Source: Neptuniibacter sp. (GTDB lineage Bacteria; Pseudomonadota; Gammaproteobacteria; Pseudomonadales; Balneatricaceae). Taken from it: a DNA stretch of 5,202 nucleotides. The position numbers and the translations under genes are program-made. Below the pieces are notes generated by a model. That model saw nothing but the letters and a program-made list of their open reading frames with translations. It made no database searches and was not told where the DNA came from. The first letter of the stretch is position 1, and each line of letters opens with the position of its first letter. Location: the NCBI GenBank assembly GCA_030149405.1, contig JASBRM010000209.1:1-5202 (forward strand), given 5' to 3'. Below are positions 4,622 to 5,202 of the stretch, piece after piece.

Positions 4622-5202
4622 ATGAATAAAAAAACCATCGTCTCCGCGTTTTTAATTGCACCTCTGTTAGCAACGCCTTTACATGCGGGCTGGGGTGATC
4701 TGCTTAAGGAAGCCGTTCAGGATGAAGATCTTCAAAAACAGGTTATAGATGCGGTGGGTGGCTCCAGCACAACCGGCAAAACCACCAACCTGGATACCAA
4801 TACCTTAATTCAGGGCCTGAAAGAAGCTCTGGAAGTTGGCAGTAAACGTGCAATTGAAGAGATCAGCCAACCGGGTGGTTATCTTGATAACACGAATATC
4901 CGTATCCCATTGCCCGACACCATCGATACCGCAGCATCACTACTACGCAAATATGGACTGGGCAGTCAGGTCGATCAGTTTGAAGAGAGTATGAACCGTG
5001 CAGCTGAAAATGCAGCGCCTCAGGCTACCGCTCTGATTGTTGATGCGATTAAACAGATGAGCTTTGAAGACGCTAAAAAGATTTACGAAGGTTCAGATGA
5101 TGCAGCCACACAGTATTTCAAAGAGAAAACCAGTGATCAGCTGCGTTCCCTGTTCCAGCCGAGTGTTAAAAGCTCACTGAATGAGGTGGGTGCGACTCGC
5201 TA
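4622..5202 (+). CDS. DUF4197 domain protein, periplasmic (3' truncated by window)
   Basis: The frame opens at ATG 4622 and stays open to the window end, giving 193 residues plus two bases. Residues 1-22 form a signal peptide (MNKK start, hydrophobic core 6-18, cut after PLHA). There is no lipobox cysteine, although some relatives are lipoproteins. The remainder follows the DUF4197 pattern: LIQGLKEALEVGSKRAIEEI (62-81), the NIRIPLPDTI segment (92-101), MNRAAENAAPQA (124-135), DAIKQMSFEDAKKIYEGSDDAA (141-162) and QYFKEKTSDQL (164-174), then FQPSVKSSLNEVGATR (178-193). The usual tail should lie just past the window end. DUF4197 has no established function that I know; these are helical periplasmic proteins common in gammaproteobacteria. 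Only a weak ribosome site (GGA at 4610-4612) precedes the start. It is separated from the GST gene by 68 nt. Confidence 0.9.
   Translation, partial: MNKKTIVSAFLIAPLLATPLHAGWGDLLKEAVQDEDLQKQVIDAVGGSSTTGKTTNLDTNTLIQGLKEALEVGSKRAIEEISQPGGYLDNTNIRIPLPDTIDTAASLLRKYGLGSQVDQFEESMNRAAENAAPQATALIVDAIKQMSFEDAKKIYEGSDDAATQYFKEKTSDQLRSLFQPSVKSSLNEVGATR

Overview
The window reads as chromosomal DNA of a marine or aquatic gammaproteobacterium, possibly of the Oceanospirillales/Alteromonadales type. This is judged only from protein resemblances recalled from memory: a PiuC/YbiX-type dioxygenase, a DUF4197 protein, a PEP-CTERM protein and moderate base composition. Genus cannot be settled from the sequence alone. 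All recognisable genes lie on the + strand. I see no mobile element, CRISPR array, tRNA or rRNA.

Layout. (1) 1-2014 is a compact cluster: the 3' end of an FMN-dependent alpha-hydroxy-acid oxidase/dehydrogenase, then after 2 nt a PiuC-type Fe(II)/2-oxoglutarate dioxygenase, then after 41 nt a periplasmic Fe(III)-binding protein of the FbpA/FutA/AfuA type. (2) 2015-2466 is a 452-nt gene-free stretch. It holds a long inverted repeat, an intrinsic terminator with an unusually large loop and, just upstream of the next gene, a good match to a sigma-54 (-24/-12) promoter. (3) 2467-3051 encodes a secreted protein with a C-terminal PEP-CTERM sorting signal, standing alone between two terminators. (4) 3191-4553 is a two-gene unit: a FetB/UPF0014 membrane permease and, 4 nt later, a glutathione S-transferase-like protein. 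(5) 4622-5202 is the start of a DUF4197 periplasmic protein, cut by the window end.

How the genes may work together. Iron is a recurring theme: PiuC belongs to a family often linked to siderophore/iron uptake, the substrate-binding protein is an iron(III) receptor, and FetB homologues are iron exporters. Neither transport component has its usual partners here: no permease or ATPase lies beside the binding protein, and no FetA ATPase beside FetB. The PEP-CTERM gene looks like an independently regulated monocistronic unit that depends on an exosortase encoded elsewhere. No obviously new multi-gene system is visible. The parts most worth a second look are the structured intergenic region 1982-2466 and the apparent sigma-54 control of the PEP-CTERM gene.
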